From CAYSIX01 sp964431205 (GTDB lineage: Bacteria > Planctomycetota > Phycisphaerae > Phycisphaerales > Phycisphaeraceae): a stretch of 24,509 nucleotides of DNA. The notes under the pieces were generated by a model. The model saw only the letters and a program-made list of their open reading frames with translations. It was not told where the DNA came from and did no database searches. The stretch spans positions 1 through 24,509 of the forward strand of contig CAYSIX010000029.1 of assembly GCA_964431205.1 (NCBI GenBank), in the 5' to 3' direction. Below are positions 13,751 through 24,509 of the stretch, in pieces (position 1 is the stretch's first letter; each line of letters begins with the position of its first letter). Both the position numbers and the translations under genes were made by a program.

Positions 13751-15206
13751 GGGCCACCGCGACGATCGGGCGATGGTGCTGATCGAGACGCGGGCGAACC
13801 GCCAGACGGTCGCGGCGTGCGATGCGCGGGCGCAGCGGGCGGGGGTGGCTCGGGGGATGTCGCTGGTCCACGCGCGGGCGCTGCTGCCGCGCGAGGCGCT
13901 GCGTGTGGAGACGGTCGACCCGGCCGGGGACCGCGAGGCGCTGCAGCGGCTGGCGGTGTGGGCGACGGCGCTGCTGCCGCGCGTGATGGCGGACCCGGAC
14001 GGGCCCGGGTTGCTGGCCGACGTGACGGGCTGCGCCCGGCTGTACCGGGGTGAGCACCGGCTGGTGCGTCGGCTGGGCGAGGCGTTGCACGGCGGCGGAT
14101 TGAGCGCACGGATCGCGGTCGCGCCGACGTACGGCGCGGCGTGGGCGTTTGCCCACAGCGATGGGCCGGCGTGGCGGATCGTGCAGGAGGACGCGTGGCC
14201 GGCCGAGCTGGCGCCGCTGCCGGTGACCGCGTTGCGCGTGGACGGGCCGACGGCCGAAGCGCTGGCGGACGTGGGGGTGGAGACGATCGGGCAGTTACGG
14301 GATCTGCCGCGGTCGTCGCTGCCCTCGCGGTTTGCGGGTGAGCTGTTGCGTCGGCTGGACGAGGCGACGGGCGGGGCGTGGGAAGCGATCGAGCCGGTGC
14401 GGCAGGAGGCGTCGCCGGCGGCGAGCCGGACGTTCGCGGGTCCGGTGAAGGGCCTGGAGGTGATCGAGCGGGCGGCGCGTGAGCTGGTGGGCTCGTTGTG
14501 CGAACAACTGCTTGAGGCGGAGAGCGGCGTGTCGGGCGTGGTGCTGGAGATGAAGCGTTACGAGGCGGAGGTGGTGCGTCTGGAGGTGGGCGTGAGCCGA
14601 CCGAGCCGGGACGCGCGTCACCTGTGGCAACTGCTTTGGCCGAAGCTGGAGCGTGCGCACCTGGGCCACGGCGTCGAGGGGCTGACGCTGACGGCGACGA
14701 CGACGGCGCGGCTGCCGCACCGCCAGCTCGGGCCGCAGCGCCCGGAGGCGGCGCACGAGCGGGAGCTGGCGGAGCTGCTGGACACGCTGAGCGCGCGGCT
14801 GGGGCCGCGTCGGGTGAGTCGGATCGAGGCGCGGGAGACGCATCAGCCGGAACGGGTATATCGGCGTCGGCCGGCGGATGGGCGGGGGCGTGTGGAGCCG
14901 GTCGAGTTGACGGCGAACTCGCGTCCCTCGCGGCTGCTTCATCCGCCGGAACCCGTGCGGGTGTGGGCGATGACGCCGGACGGCCCGGTGCTGCGCCTGC
15001 GGTGGCGCGGGCAGGAGCACGAGGCGGTGACGTGCCAGGGGCCGGAGCGGATCGGCGGCGAGTGGTGGCGTGGCCGGGCCGACCCGCGCGACTACTTCCG
15101 CGTGCAGACGGGCGAGGGGCGGTGGCTGTGGGTGTATCGGCGGCTCGAACCGGCGAAGGGCGACGCGTCGCCGTCGCGCTGGTTCGTGCACGGCCTGTGG
15201 GCGTGA
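13683..15206 (+). CDS. imuB: ImuB, inactive Y-family polymerase of the DnaE2 mutasome
   Basis: A 507-residue protein. It starts MRALCVYLPWW; active Y-family enzymes have an Asp-containing motif there, so the first metal ligand is missing. The second catalytic block reads LLADVTGCARLYRGEHRL (110-127) with VTG in place of the DE pair, as in ImuB. Then IAVAPTYGAAWAFAH (finger region), ETIGQLRDLPRSSLPSRFAG (helix-hairpin-helix), a little-finger domain (about 250-340), and the ImuB-specific C-terminus (RDYFRVQTGEGRWLWVYRR ... WFVHGLWA). ImuB is a scaffold that recruits DnaE2 to the beta clamp. The usual clamp-binding QxxLF-type peptide is not obvious: the corresponding place reads RQLGPQ (347-352). 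It overlaps imuA by 68 bases; its TGA overlaps a GTG (15203) in the dnaE2 frame. Confidence 0.93.
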   Translation: MRALCVYLPWWASERRRRGERGEGHRDDRAMVLIETRANRQTVAACDARAQRAGVARGMSLVHARALLPREALRVETVDPAGDREALQRLAVWATALLPRVMADPDGPGLLADVTGCARLYRGEHRLVRRLGEALHGGGLSARIAVAPTYGAAWAFAHSDGPAWRIVQEDAWPAELAPLPVTALRVDGPTAEALADVGVETIGQLRDLPRSSLPSRFAGELLRRLDEATGGAWEAIEPVRQEASPAASRTFAGPVKGLEVIERAARELVGSLCEQLLEAESGVSGVVLEMKRYEAEVVRLEVGVSRPSRDARHLWQLLWPKLERAHLGHGVEGLTLTATTTARLPHRQLGPQRPEAAHERELAELLDTLSARLGPRRVSRIEARETHQPERVYRRRPADGRGRVEPVELTANSRPSRLLHPPEPVRVWAMTPDGPVLRLRWRGQEHEAVTCQGPERIGGEWWRGRADPRDYFRVQTGEGRWLWVYRRLEPAKGDASPSRWFVHGLWA

Positions 15207-15250
15207 CCCCCGGAATCCCCGAGATCCCCGGACCCTCGAAAGTCGAAACG

Positions 15251-18541
<3,291 letters not shown>

Positions 18542-18554
18542 GCGCGCCCCTCGC

Positions 18555-18609
18555 CGCGCGCAATCCAACGCGCGACACAGCAAAAACCACCGGTTCTATT
18601 GTCAACCGG
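18555..18609 (+). terminator. Two hairpins directly after dnaE2, possible terminator
   Basis: CGCGCG-N8-CGCGCG (18555-18560 / 18569-18574) and CCGGTT-N8-AACCGG (18590-18595 / 18604-18609), starting 13 bases after the dnaE2 stop. Neither has a U-tract, so a Rho-type or hairpin-only end is the most that can be said. The second could also be an operator. Confidence 0.25.
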
Positions 18610-18863
18610 GCGGTTGTGGTGCATGTAACGCGCTGGTGGAAAGGCAGTTTGCCGTCAAAACCGAGAGCGGCGAGGTCACGAGTGGAGAGGCGCTCGCGCG
18701 ACTCCTCGTAACGCTGACCAGTCGGTCTGAGCTGTCGTCGCGGCGGGTTGGGTGCAGGGGCTTCACCGCCCGAGTCGACGCGATCCTCGAGAGGGTCCGC
18801 GCGACGACCCACGGGCTAGATCATAGGCCGGCGGGCTCCCTTGGCCATGTGCCCTGCGGTTCG

Positions 18864-18881
18864 CCGTCGCCTCGGCGACGG
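18864..18881. repeat. Perfect 8-bp inverted repeat with a 2-base gap
   Basis: CCGTCGCC (18864-18871), TC, GGCGACGG (18874-18881). With only two bases between the arms it may act as a dyad protein-binding site or a cruciform rather than a good RNA hairpin. No gene lies immediately next to it. Confidence 0.6.
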
Positions 18882-18913
18882 ACGACGGGGCCGCATGGTC
18901 AACGCAGCGAGCG

Positions 18914-19005
18914 GTGGGGCGGTGGTCTCGCCCGCCATCGCCGCGCAGCGGCGAATGATCCAAAACAGGCCCGCGGTCTGTCGGCGGGCGAGGTGCCCGC
19001 CCCAC
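18914..19005. repeat. Inverted pair of REP-like palindromic units
   Basis: Unit A (18914-18936): GTGGGGCGG, TGGTC, TCGCCCGCC. Unit B (18983-19005) is its inverted copy: GGCGGGCGA, GGTGC, CCGCCCCAC. The outer 9 + 9 bases match exactly and the central 5 differ. Unit B is itself a perfect hairpin (GGCGGGC-N5-GCCCGCC, 18983-19001). Between them sits TCGCCGC-GCA-GCGGCGA (18938-18954). The whole can fold as one branched structure, like a BIME of two REPs. No RAYT transposase is in the window. Confidence 0.55.
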
Positions 19006-19048
19006 TCGTGGCCTGCACCCGGTGGCCGTGGCACGCGATACGATGAGC

Positions 19049-19078
19049 TTGGCGCGAAGAACCAACGAACGATATACT
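19049..19078 (+). promoter_or_regulatory. Promoter of the metal-efflux cluster, predicted leaderless first gene
   Basis: TTGGCG (19049-19054), an 18-base spacer, TATACT (19073-19078). Seven bases separate the -10 from the ATG at 19086, so transcription would begin at or next to the start codon. No Shine-Dalgarno at usable spacing is present. Confidence 0.45.
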
Positions 19079-19085
19079 CATAGGT

Positions 19086-19514
19086 ATGAACGGGCGCGAC
19101 AACACGTTGGGCCGACGCCTGCTGATCCTTGCCATGGCGTTCACGCTGGTGATGTCCGGCGGGGGCCAGGTGCTGTGCGTGGCCAGTGACGGTCGTGTCT
19201 CGATCGAGCCGGCGAGCCCGCTGTTTGCCTGTGGGGCCGGTGAATGCCGATCGGGAGATGGGGCGCCGGCCGAGATGGCCTGGGCCGTTCCCGTGTGCAT
19301 CGATCTTGTGCTGGCCGCGACCACCCACGTTCAACCCGAACGGGACGATCCGGTCACGACACTGCGCGCGACCACGCCGATGTGCTATCCAGACACCTCT
19401 GCTCTGACGTGCACCGCAGCCGATCGCGACACCGATGCGGCACGTCGCGAAAGAGACAGACCGGTTCGCGAGGAATCGGTCCGATCACTGCGCTCGACGG
19501 TCCTGCTGATTTAG
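19086..19514 (+). CDS. Small secreted Cys-containing protein at the head of the efflux cluster
   Basis: A 142-residue protein. N-terminal hydrophobic stretch 11-26 (RLLILAMAFTLVMSGGG) acts as a signal peptide. It is followed by VLCVASDGRVSIEP (29-42), resembling the 'LCvgxDGHvxxE' motif I associate with small proteins next to Czc/Cus-type operons. Cysteines lie at 31, 49, 54, 71, 100 and 109; the C-terminal third is charged and Arg-rich. A periplasmic metal-binding or accessory role is an inference from position and the Cys content. It precedes the TolC-type gene by 90 bases in the same direction and seems to begin on a leaderless transcript. Confidence 0.62.
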   Translation: MNGRDNTLGRRLLILAMAFTLVMSGGGQVLCVASDGRVSIEPASPLFACGAGECRSGDGAPAEMAWAVPVCIDLVLAATTHVQPERDDPVTTLRATTPMCYPDTSALTCTAADRDTDAARRERDRPVREESVRSLRSTVLLI

Positions 19515-19604
19515 TCCGAGCACTCCTCTCGCGTCGAGCATCGGACGCGCGGGCGGTGGCCTGCGCGGGGGTCGCTGTGTGTGGATGAGGCTGGAGCGAT
19601 CGGC

Positions 19605-21008
19605 ATGACCCATAGGCGTTGGTGCGCGTTCTGCGTGGTGCTGATCTGTGTGTGCGGCTGCGCCTCGGATCCGCTGGCGGACAGCGAGGGGTGGGCGGTT
19701 GCCAAGCGGGCGCAAACGGAGGCGGTCGAGTCGGCTTCGAACGGACCGCGCCGCTCAACGGCCGGTCGCGCTGATGAGCCCCCCGCGCCGAGGGGGGACG
19801 TGACGCTGGGTGATGCCCTCGCGCTGGCTCTGACGCACAACCCCGGGCTGCGCGCCTATGGGTGGGAGGTTCGTGCGGCGGAGGCGCGGGTGATGCAGGC
19901 GGGGCTCTGGCCGAACCCGGAACTGGACGTGGAGATCGAGAACGTGGCGGGCTCGGGACGGTTCACGGGGGTGGACGCGGCGGAGACGACGGTGAGCGTG
20001 TCGCAGCGGATCGCGTTGGGCGGTGTGATCGAGCGACGTCGGGAGGCGGCGGAGCTGAGCGCACGATTGGCGAACTGGGACGCGGAGGCGGCACGGGTGG
20101 AGGTGATGGTGCAGGTGACCCGGCGGTTCGCGGAGGCGTTGGCGAGTGAGCGTCGGGTGGAGCTGGCTGGTCAGGAGCTGGAGCTGGCGCGGGCGACTGA
20201 GCGTGTGACGGTCGAGCGTGTGGAGGCGGGGGACGCCTCGCCGGTGGAGCGGGCGCGGGTGCAGGTGCCGGTGATCACGGCGGAGGTGGCGTACAAGCGG
20301 GCCGAGCGATCGCGAGAGGCGGCGTACGGTCGTCTGGCGGCGACGTGGGGCGGTCGAGAGGTGGGGTTCGAGCGGTTGCGTGGCGAGCTGGGGGCGATCG
20401 GCGTGGTGCCGGGGCCGGACGTGCTGATGAATCAGGTCAACCGCAACCCGCGGGTGGCGCGGTGGGCGACGCAGATCAGCGCGCGGCGGGCGGCGCGTCG
20501 GCTGGCCGAGGCCGAGGCGGTGCCGGACGTGACCGGGCGGGTGGGCGTAAAACACCACAACGAGGACGACGAGGTGGCGATGGTGCTCGGCGTGTCGCTG
20601 CCGGTGCCGCTGTTCGACCGCAGGCAGGGCGACGTGCTGGCGGCGCGGCTGAGCGAGTCGGCGGCCGAGCAGCGTCGGCGCGAGGCCGAGCTCCGCGTCC
20701 AGAGCATGCTGAGCGTCGCCTACGCCGAGCTGATCGGCGCACACGATGAGGCGACGGCGTTGCACCAACGGGCGTTGCCCGCGGCCACCGAGGCGTTCGA
20801 GGCCACCCGTCGGGCGTTCGACGAGGGCAAGCTCTCGTTCCTCGACGTGCTCGACGCCCAGCGCACGCTCTTCGAGCTGCAGCGCCGCTACCTCGACGCG
20901 CTGGTCGCCTACCACGCGGCGGCGGCGGACATCGAGTCGCTGATCGGTCAGCGACTCGCGGACCTGACTCCCACAACGGAAGTGACTGCATCCCCCAATG
21001 GAGAATGA
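19605..21008 (+). CDS. TolC-family outer-membrane efflux lipoprotein (CzcC/CusC-like)
   Basis: A 467-residue protein from the ATG at 19605, chosen over an in-frame GTG at 19581 because GGAG lies 8 bases upstream and the signal peptide starts here. Lipobox VCGC with Cys19 predicts an outer-membrane lipoprotein, as for CusC. The body has the duplicated outer-membrane-factor layout: LGDALALALTHNPGLRAY and AEARVMQAGLWPNPELDVEI, then long Ala/Glu/Arg helices (VTRRFAEALASERRVELAGQ), VGVSLPVPLFDRRQGDVLAA as the second-repeat strand, and FDEGKLSFLDVLDAQRTLFE near the end. It forms the exit duct of a tripartite pump with the next two genes. The adaptor gene follows 3 bases after the stop. CzcC-type is judged from its neighbours more than from its sequence. 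Confidence 0.9.
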   Translation: MTHRRWCAFCVVLICVCGCASDPLADSEGWAVAKRAQTEAVESASNGPRRSTAGRADEPPAPRGDVTLGDALALALTHNPGLRAYGWEVRAAEARVMQAGLWPNPELDVEIENVAGSGRFTGVDAAETTVSVSQRIALGGVIERRREAAELSARLANWDAEAARVEVMVQVTRRFAEALASERRVELAGQELELARATERVTVERVEAGDASPVERARVQVPVITAEVAYKRAERSREAAYGRLAATWGGREVGFERLRGELGAIGVVPGPDVLMNQVNRNPRVARWATQISARRAARRLAEAEAVPDVTGRVGVKHHNEDDEVAMVLGVSLPVPLFDRRQGDVLAARLSESAAEQRRREAELRVQSMLSVAYAELIGAHDEATALHQRALPAATEAFEATRRAFDEGKLSFLDVLDAQRTLFELQRRYLDALVAYHAAAADIESLIGQRLADLTPTTEVTASPNGE

Positions 21009-21011
21009 ATC

Positions 21012-22610
21012 ATGACGCGGAAACGAACCAATGGCGCGTATCGATGGCTTTCAACGCGTTTGGTGCCGGTCGCCGTCGCGGTACTGATCGGCGGCTGCGG
21101 CGACGGCGCGGACGAGCATGGCCACGCGCACGGCCACGACGCGGACTACGTCCCCGCCGCTCACAGCCACGACGATCCGGACGAGACTTGTTTCATCTGC
21201 GACCCGACCAAGCGTGACAAGGGCCGGCTGTGGTGCAAGGAGCACGGCCGATACGAGGACCGCTGCTGGCTATGCCACCCCGAGATCGAAGACCCGGATC
21301 GACCGTACTGCGAGGAGCACTTCCTCTACGAGGACGAGTGCTTCCTGTGTGACCCGTCGCTGAAGGACGACGGGGCGACGGAGGAGCAAGCGGCGTCGCA
21401 CGACTCAAACGATCGCGGCGCGGACACCGCGGCCGGCGGTGCCGAGGTTGCCGGCCTGTTCTGCAATGAGCACGGCGTGCCGGAGATCGAGTGCGGGATC
21501 TGCCAGCCGCAGCTCGCGGCGACGCTGGAGCCGGGCGGGAGCCTGAAGGTGCGGATGCCGTCGAAGGCGTCGGCCGAGCGCGTGGGGATCCGTACGGATC
21601 GGCCGCGGGTGTCGGCGTCGGCGTCGGGGGTCGAGGCGTTCTGCGAGGTGCAGTACAACATGAACGCGATGGCGCGGGTGACGCCGCTGGCCGGCGGGGT
21701 GATCCGTCGGGTGCATCACGACGTGGGCGATCGAGTCGAGGCGGGGCAGGTGCTGGTCGAGCTGCACTCGCCGGAGGTCGCCAGCGTCAAGAGCGACTAC
21801 CTCTCGGCGGTGGTCGAGCGGGAGACGCGACGCCGGGCGTACGAGCGCGAGCGTCGGCTGCGTGAGCAGAAGATCGCGGCGGAGAAGGACTACATCGAGG
21901 CGGAGGCGGCGTACCGCGCGGCGGAGCTGGCGATGAACAACCAGCGGCAGCGGTTGATCAACCTCGGGATGACGCAGCCGGAGATCGATCGGATCGAGCG
22001 GGAGCAGGACACGTCGGCGTTGCTGCAGGTGCGTGCGCCGTTCGCCGGGACGCTGGTCGAGCGCGGCGCCGTGGTGGGCGAGGCGGCGAAGATCGGGGAC
22101 GCGTTGTTCACGATCGCGGACCTGTCCAGCCGGTGGCTGATCCTATCGGTGCCGTCGGCGCACATCGCGCTGATCCACACCGGCCAGGTCGTGCGGGCGG
22201 AGTTTGATGAGCTGCCGGGTCAGACGATCGAGGGGCGGATCACCTGGATCGATACGTCGGTGGACCCGCGGACGCGGATGGTGCGGGCGCGTGCGGTGGT
22301 GACCGAGGGGGCCGACCGGATCACAACGGGTCTATTCGGCCGGGCGCGGGTGCTGACCTCGGAAGCGCGGCCGTCGACGGTCGTGCCCCACGACGCGGTG
22401 CAGCGTCACGAGGGCGCCAGCTTCGTGTTCGTGCAGGACGAGCCGGACCTGTTCGCGTTGCGACGCGTATCGCTCGGCGGACGCGACGGCGACCGCGTCG
22501 AGGTGCTCGCCGGGCTGGGCCGTGACGACCGCGTCGTGACCGACGGCAGCTTCATCGTCATGAGCGAGTTCCTCAAGTCCCGGCTCGGCGCCGGCTGCGT
22601 CGATCACTGA
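21012..22610 (+). CDS. RND efflux periplasmic adaptor (CzcB/CusB-like) with an array of C/H metal-finger modules
   Basis: A 532-residue protein. GGAGA at 21000-21004 lies 7 bases before the ATG. Lipobox LIGGC (Cys29) predicts a lipoprotein. Residues 35-53 are His-rich (H36, 38, 40, 42, 51, 53). Then come C60-x2-C63 and three copies of C-x2-H-x6-C-x2-C: C75/H78/C85/C88, C100/H103/C110/C113 and C151/H154/C161/C164. The adaptor follows: barrel-sandwich halves (RVTPLAGGVIRRVHHDVGD; LQVRAPFAGTLVERGAVVGE), a helical hairpin (about 255-335), and the beta-barrel and membrane-proximal parts. Adaptors link the inner-membrane pump to the outer duct and can hand over metal. One such C/H module is familiar at the N-terminus of CzcB-type adaptors; three and a half is unusual. 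Zn, Cd, Cu or Ag are all possible. Confidence 0.92.
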   Translation: MTRKRTNGAYRWLSTRLVPVAVAVLIGGCGDGADEHGHAHGHDADYVPAAHSHDDPDETCFICDPTKRDKGRLWCKEHGRYEDRCWLCHPEIEDPDRPYCEEHFLYEDECFLCDPSLKDDGATEEQAASHDSNDRGADTAAGGAEVAGLFCNEHGVPEIECGICQPQLAATLEPGGSLKVRMPSKASAERVGIRTDRPRVSASASGVEAFCEVQYNMNAMARVTPLAGGVIRRVHHDVGDRVEAGQVLVELHSPEVASVKSDYLSAVVERETRRRAYERERRLREQKIAAEKDYIEAEAAYRAAELAMNNQRQRLINLGMTQPEIDRIEREQDTSALLQVRAPFAGTLVERGAVVGEAAKIGDALFTIADLSSRWLILSVPSAHIALIHTGQVVRAEFDELPGQTIEGRITWIDTSVDPRTRMVRARAVVTEGADRITTGLFGRARVLTSEARPSTVVPHDAVQRHEGASFVFVQDEPDLFALRRVSLGGRDGDRVEVLAGLGRDDRVVTDGSFIVMSEFLKSRLGAGCVDH

Positions 22611-22660
22611 CCGCTCACGTCCTCGCCGCCGAGGCGCGCCGCACCCCCCGGAGTCACCGC

Positions 22661-24509
22661 ATGCTCGCTCGGCTCGTTGAGCTGTCCCTCCGCAACCGCC
22701 TGCTCGTGGTGCTGATCACGCTGATCGTCTGCGCCCTGGGCCTGTGGCGGCTGTCCATGCTGCCCGTCGACGCGTTCCCCGACACCACGCCCGTCCAGGT
22801 GCAGATCAACACCGTCGCGCCGGCGCTGAACCCCCAGGAGATCGAGCAGCAGATCACGCTGCCGATCGAGCTGTCCATCGGCGGGCTGCCCGGGCTGGTC
22901 AACGTGCGGTCGGTCTCCAAGTTCGGGTTCTCCCAGGTGGTGGCGACGTTCGACGACGCGACCGACGTCACCGACGCGCGGCAACACGTCTTCGAGCGGA
23001 TCAACGCGGTCGGGTTGCCCGCGGGGATCGACCGGCCGACGCTCGGCCCGATCGCGACGGGCCTGGGCGAGGTGTTCCACTACGTCGTGCGCTCCGAAGG
23101 CGGTGCGCAGACGCTTGAGGAGCTGCGCACGATCCATGACTGGGTCATCAAGCCGGAGCTGCGCAAGGTCCCGGGTGTCGCCGAGGTCAACGCGTGGGGC
23201 GGCGAGGTGCGGCAATACCACGTGGTCGTCTCGCCGCCGGCGCTGCTGAAGTTCGACCTGACCATGGACGACGTGTTCGAGGCGTTGGAGAAGAACAACA
23301 CGAACGTCGGGGGCGGTCTGATCACGTCGGGCGGAATCTCGCAGATGGTTCACGGCATCGGGCGGGTGACCAACGTCGAGCAGATCGAGAACATCGTGAT
23401 CGCGTCGTACGACGGCAGCCCGGTGCACGTGCGGGACATCGCCGAGCGGGTGACGATCGACCACGAGATCCGTCGCGGCGCGGTGACGGCGGACGGCCGG
23501 GGCGAGGTCGTGCTGGGCCTGGCGTTCATGCTCATGGGCGAGAACAGCAAGGTCGTGACGGAGAACCTGCGGGCGCAACTCGACCGGGTCCGCCGGGCCC
23601 TGCCCGAGGGCGTGATCGTCGAGGTGGTGTACGACCGGACGGAGCTGACCACGGCGGTGATCGAAACCGTGCGGCACAACCTGCTGCTGGGCGCGGCGCT
23701 GGTGATCGTGGTGCTGTTCGTGCTGCTGGGCAACTTCCGCGCGGGCTTGCTGGTGGCGATCGTGATCCCGCTGGCGATGCTGTTCGCGATCCTGGGGATG
23801 TTCGAGTTCGCGATCGCGGCGAGCCTGCTGAGCCTGGGGGCGATCGACTTCGGGATCATCATCGACGGGTCGGTGGTGATGACCGAGTCGAACCTGCGGA
23901 ACCTCTCGCAGAGGTCGCGGGAGCTGGGCCGACGCCTGACGCCGGCCGAGCGGCTCGAGATCGTCGCCGAGTCGGGCCGGCAGGTCGCCCGTCCGATCGC
24001 GTTCGGGATCGGCATCATCCTGATCGTGTTCCTGCCCGTGCTCACGCTCCAGGGGATCGAGGGCAAGATGTTCAAGCCGATGGCCTGGACGTTCATCTTC
24101 GCGCTGCTGGGCGGGCTGGTGATCGCGTTGACGCTCTCGCCGGTGCTGGGCTACTACTTCCTGCCGCGCCGGCCGAAGCGGCGCGAGGGCGTGTTCGAGC
24201 GACTGGTGACCGGCTCGTACACGCTGTGCCTGTCCGGCGCGATGCGGCTGCGGTGGCTGGTGCTGGCGGGCGTGGTGGGCCTGCTCGCGCTGACCGGCTG
24301 GCAGGCGACGCGGCTGGGCGGCGAGTTCCTGCCCCGGCTCAGCGAGGGCGCGATCACCGTCAACACGATCCGCCTCGCCGGCATCTCGATCGACCAGTCC
24401 ACCGCCTACAACACGCGGATCGAACGCCTGATCCAGCAGGCTTTTCCCGACGAGGTCCGCCACGTCTGGAGCCGCATCGGCACCGCCGAGGTCGCCACCG
24501 ACCCGATGG
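22661..24509 (+). CDS. Heavy-metal efflux RND pump (CzcA/CusA family), 5' part
   Basis: 616 residues visible; the gene runs off the right edge (full length usually about 1030-1060). It starts MLARLVELSLRNRLLVVLI, followed by the first membrane helix and the porter loop (FPDTTPVQVQINTVAPALNP, EIEQQITLPIELSIGGLPGL, SVSKFGFSQVVATFDDATDV). The proton-relay segment in TM4 reads GAIDFGIIIDGSVVMTESN, with Asp396, Asp402 and Glu409 at the same spacing as the essential acids of CzcA. GGEFLPRLSEG opens the second periplasmic loop. It moves metal ions out of the periplasm or cytosol using the proton gradient, together with the adaptor and TolC-type proteins upstream. The acidic triad places it in the heavy-metal (HME) branch; the metal cannot be fixed because the second loop is cut off. 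ATG 50 bases after the adaptor stop; CGGAG 7 bases upstream. Confidence 0.95.
   Translation, partial: MLARLVELSLRNRLLVVLITLIVCALGLWRLSMLPVDAFPDTTPVQVQINTVAPALNPQEIEQQITLPIELSIGGLPGLVNVRSVSKFGFSQVVATFDDATDVTDARQHVFERINAVGLPAGIDRPTLGPIATGLGEVFHYVVRSEGGAQTLEELRTIHDWVIKPELRKVPGVAEVNAWGGEVRQYHVVVSPPALLKFDLTMDDVFEALEKNNTNVGGGLITSGGISQMVHGIGRVTNVEQIENIVIASYDGSPVHVRDIAERVTIDHEIRRGAVTADGRGEVVLGLAFMLMGENSKVVTENLRAQLDRVRRALPEGVIVEVVYDRTELTTAVIETVRHNLLLGAALVIVVLFVLLGNFRAGLLVAIVIPLAMLFAILGMFEFAIAASLLSLGAIDFGIIIDGSVVMTESNLRNLSQRSRELGRRLTPAERLEIVAESGRQVARPIAFGIGIILIVFLPVLTLQGIEGKMFKPMAWTFIFALLGGLVIALTLSPVLGYYFLPRRPKRREGVFERLVTGSYTLCLSGAMRLRWLVLAGVVGLLALTGWQATRLGGEFLPRLSEGAITVNTIRLAGISIDQSTAYNTRIERLIQQAFPDEVRHVWSRIGTAEVATDPM

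Larger units (their letters stand above)
18542..19085. other. Intergenic region with several hairpins and a REP-like inverted pair
   Basis: 544 bases between dnaE2 and the efflux cluster. The only open frame (18636-19046, forward) has a hydrophilic, Arg-rich translation without recognisable domains and is not called. The region holds perfect inverted repeats at 18555-18574, 18590-18609, 18864-18881, 18938-18954 and 18983-19001, plus the paired element at 18914-19005 and the promoter at 19049-19078. Confidence 0.6.

Noticed and set aside
12775..14109. Reverse open frame of 444 codons opposite imuA/imuB
   Set aside because: Pro/Arg/Ala/Ser-rich composition, antisense to recognised genes.
14624..15250. 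Long N-terminal extension of dnaE2
   Set aside because: It overlaps imuB in another frame and reads as low-complexity Gly/Ala/Arg; DnaE2 homology begins after 15251.
18636..19046. 136-codon forward open frame in the gap after dnaE2
   Set aside because: No Shine-Dalgarno, and an Arg/Pro-rich translation that runs through several DNA hairpins; its first ~35 residues look more natural but match no family I know.
22604..24463. Reverse open frame of 619 codons, rich in His/Asp/Gln/Arg
   Set aside because: It looks like a metal-binding low-complexity protein but is the exact antisense of the RND pump gene.

Overview
The window is GC-rich bacterial DNA, most likely from a planctomycete, possibly a Phycisphaerae-like lineage. 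This rests on the style of the proteins: a partial pseudopilin tail, a secreted 401-residue protein of planctomycete type, several lipoproteins, and a RecA-like/Y-family/DnaE2 mutasome operon. No database search was possible, so the taxonomy is an inference. No rRNA, tRNA, CRISPR array, transposase or integrase was seen.

Layout. 1-4758 is mostly forward-strand envelope or housekeeping genes: a 3' fragment of a probable pseudopilin, a class-C beta-lactamase-type serine hydrolase, a rhodanese-fold lipoprotein lacking the catalytic Cys, a convergent two-TM protein, and two secreted proteins of unknown function. 4810-7413 holds a membrane-anchored C39-type cysteine peptidase-like protein and a 4-hydroxybenzoyl-CoA-type thioesterase (both reverse), then a divergent Gfo/Idh/MocA oxidoreductase. 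7471-11818 is a reverse-strand operon-like block of four exported or membrane genes: a DUF3179 + formylglycine-generating-enzyme (FGE) fusion with a His-rich insert, a small two-TM protein, a YceI-like protein whose ten cysteines all sit in Asn-Pro-Cys motifs, and a second membrane-anchored DUF3179 protein.

12245-18541 is a DNA-damage module: a SRAP (YedK/HMCES-type) gene divergent from imuA-imuB-dnaE2. The known role of these families is protection of abasic sites plus error-prone translesion synthesis. imuA appears to be transcribed as a leaderless mRNA. 18542-19085 is a 544-base gap without a convincing gene; it holds several perfect hairpins and an inverted pair of REP-like units.

19086-24509 is a heavy-metal efflux cluster: a small Cys-containing secreted protein, a TolC/CzcC-type outer-membrane lipoprotein, a CzcB/CusB-type adaptor with three and a half copies of a C-x2-H-x6-C-x2-C module, and the 5' part of a CzcA/CusA-type RND pump that runs off the window.

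The best candidates for something undescribed are the DUF3179/FGE/NPC-repeat YceI block, which looks like an exported metal- or thiol-related system, and the metal-finger array on the efflux adaptor.
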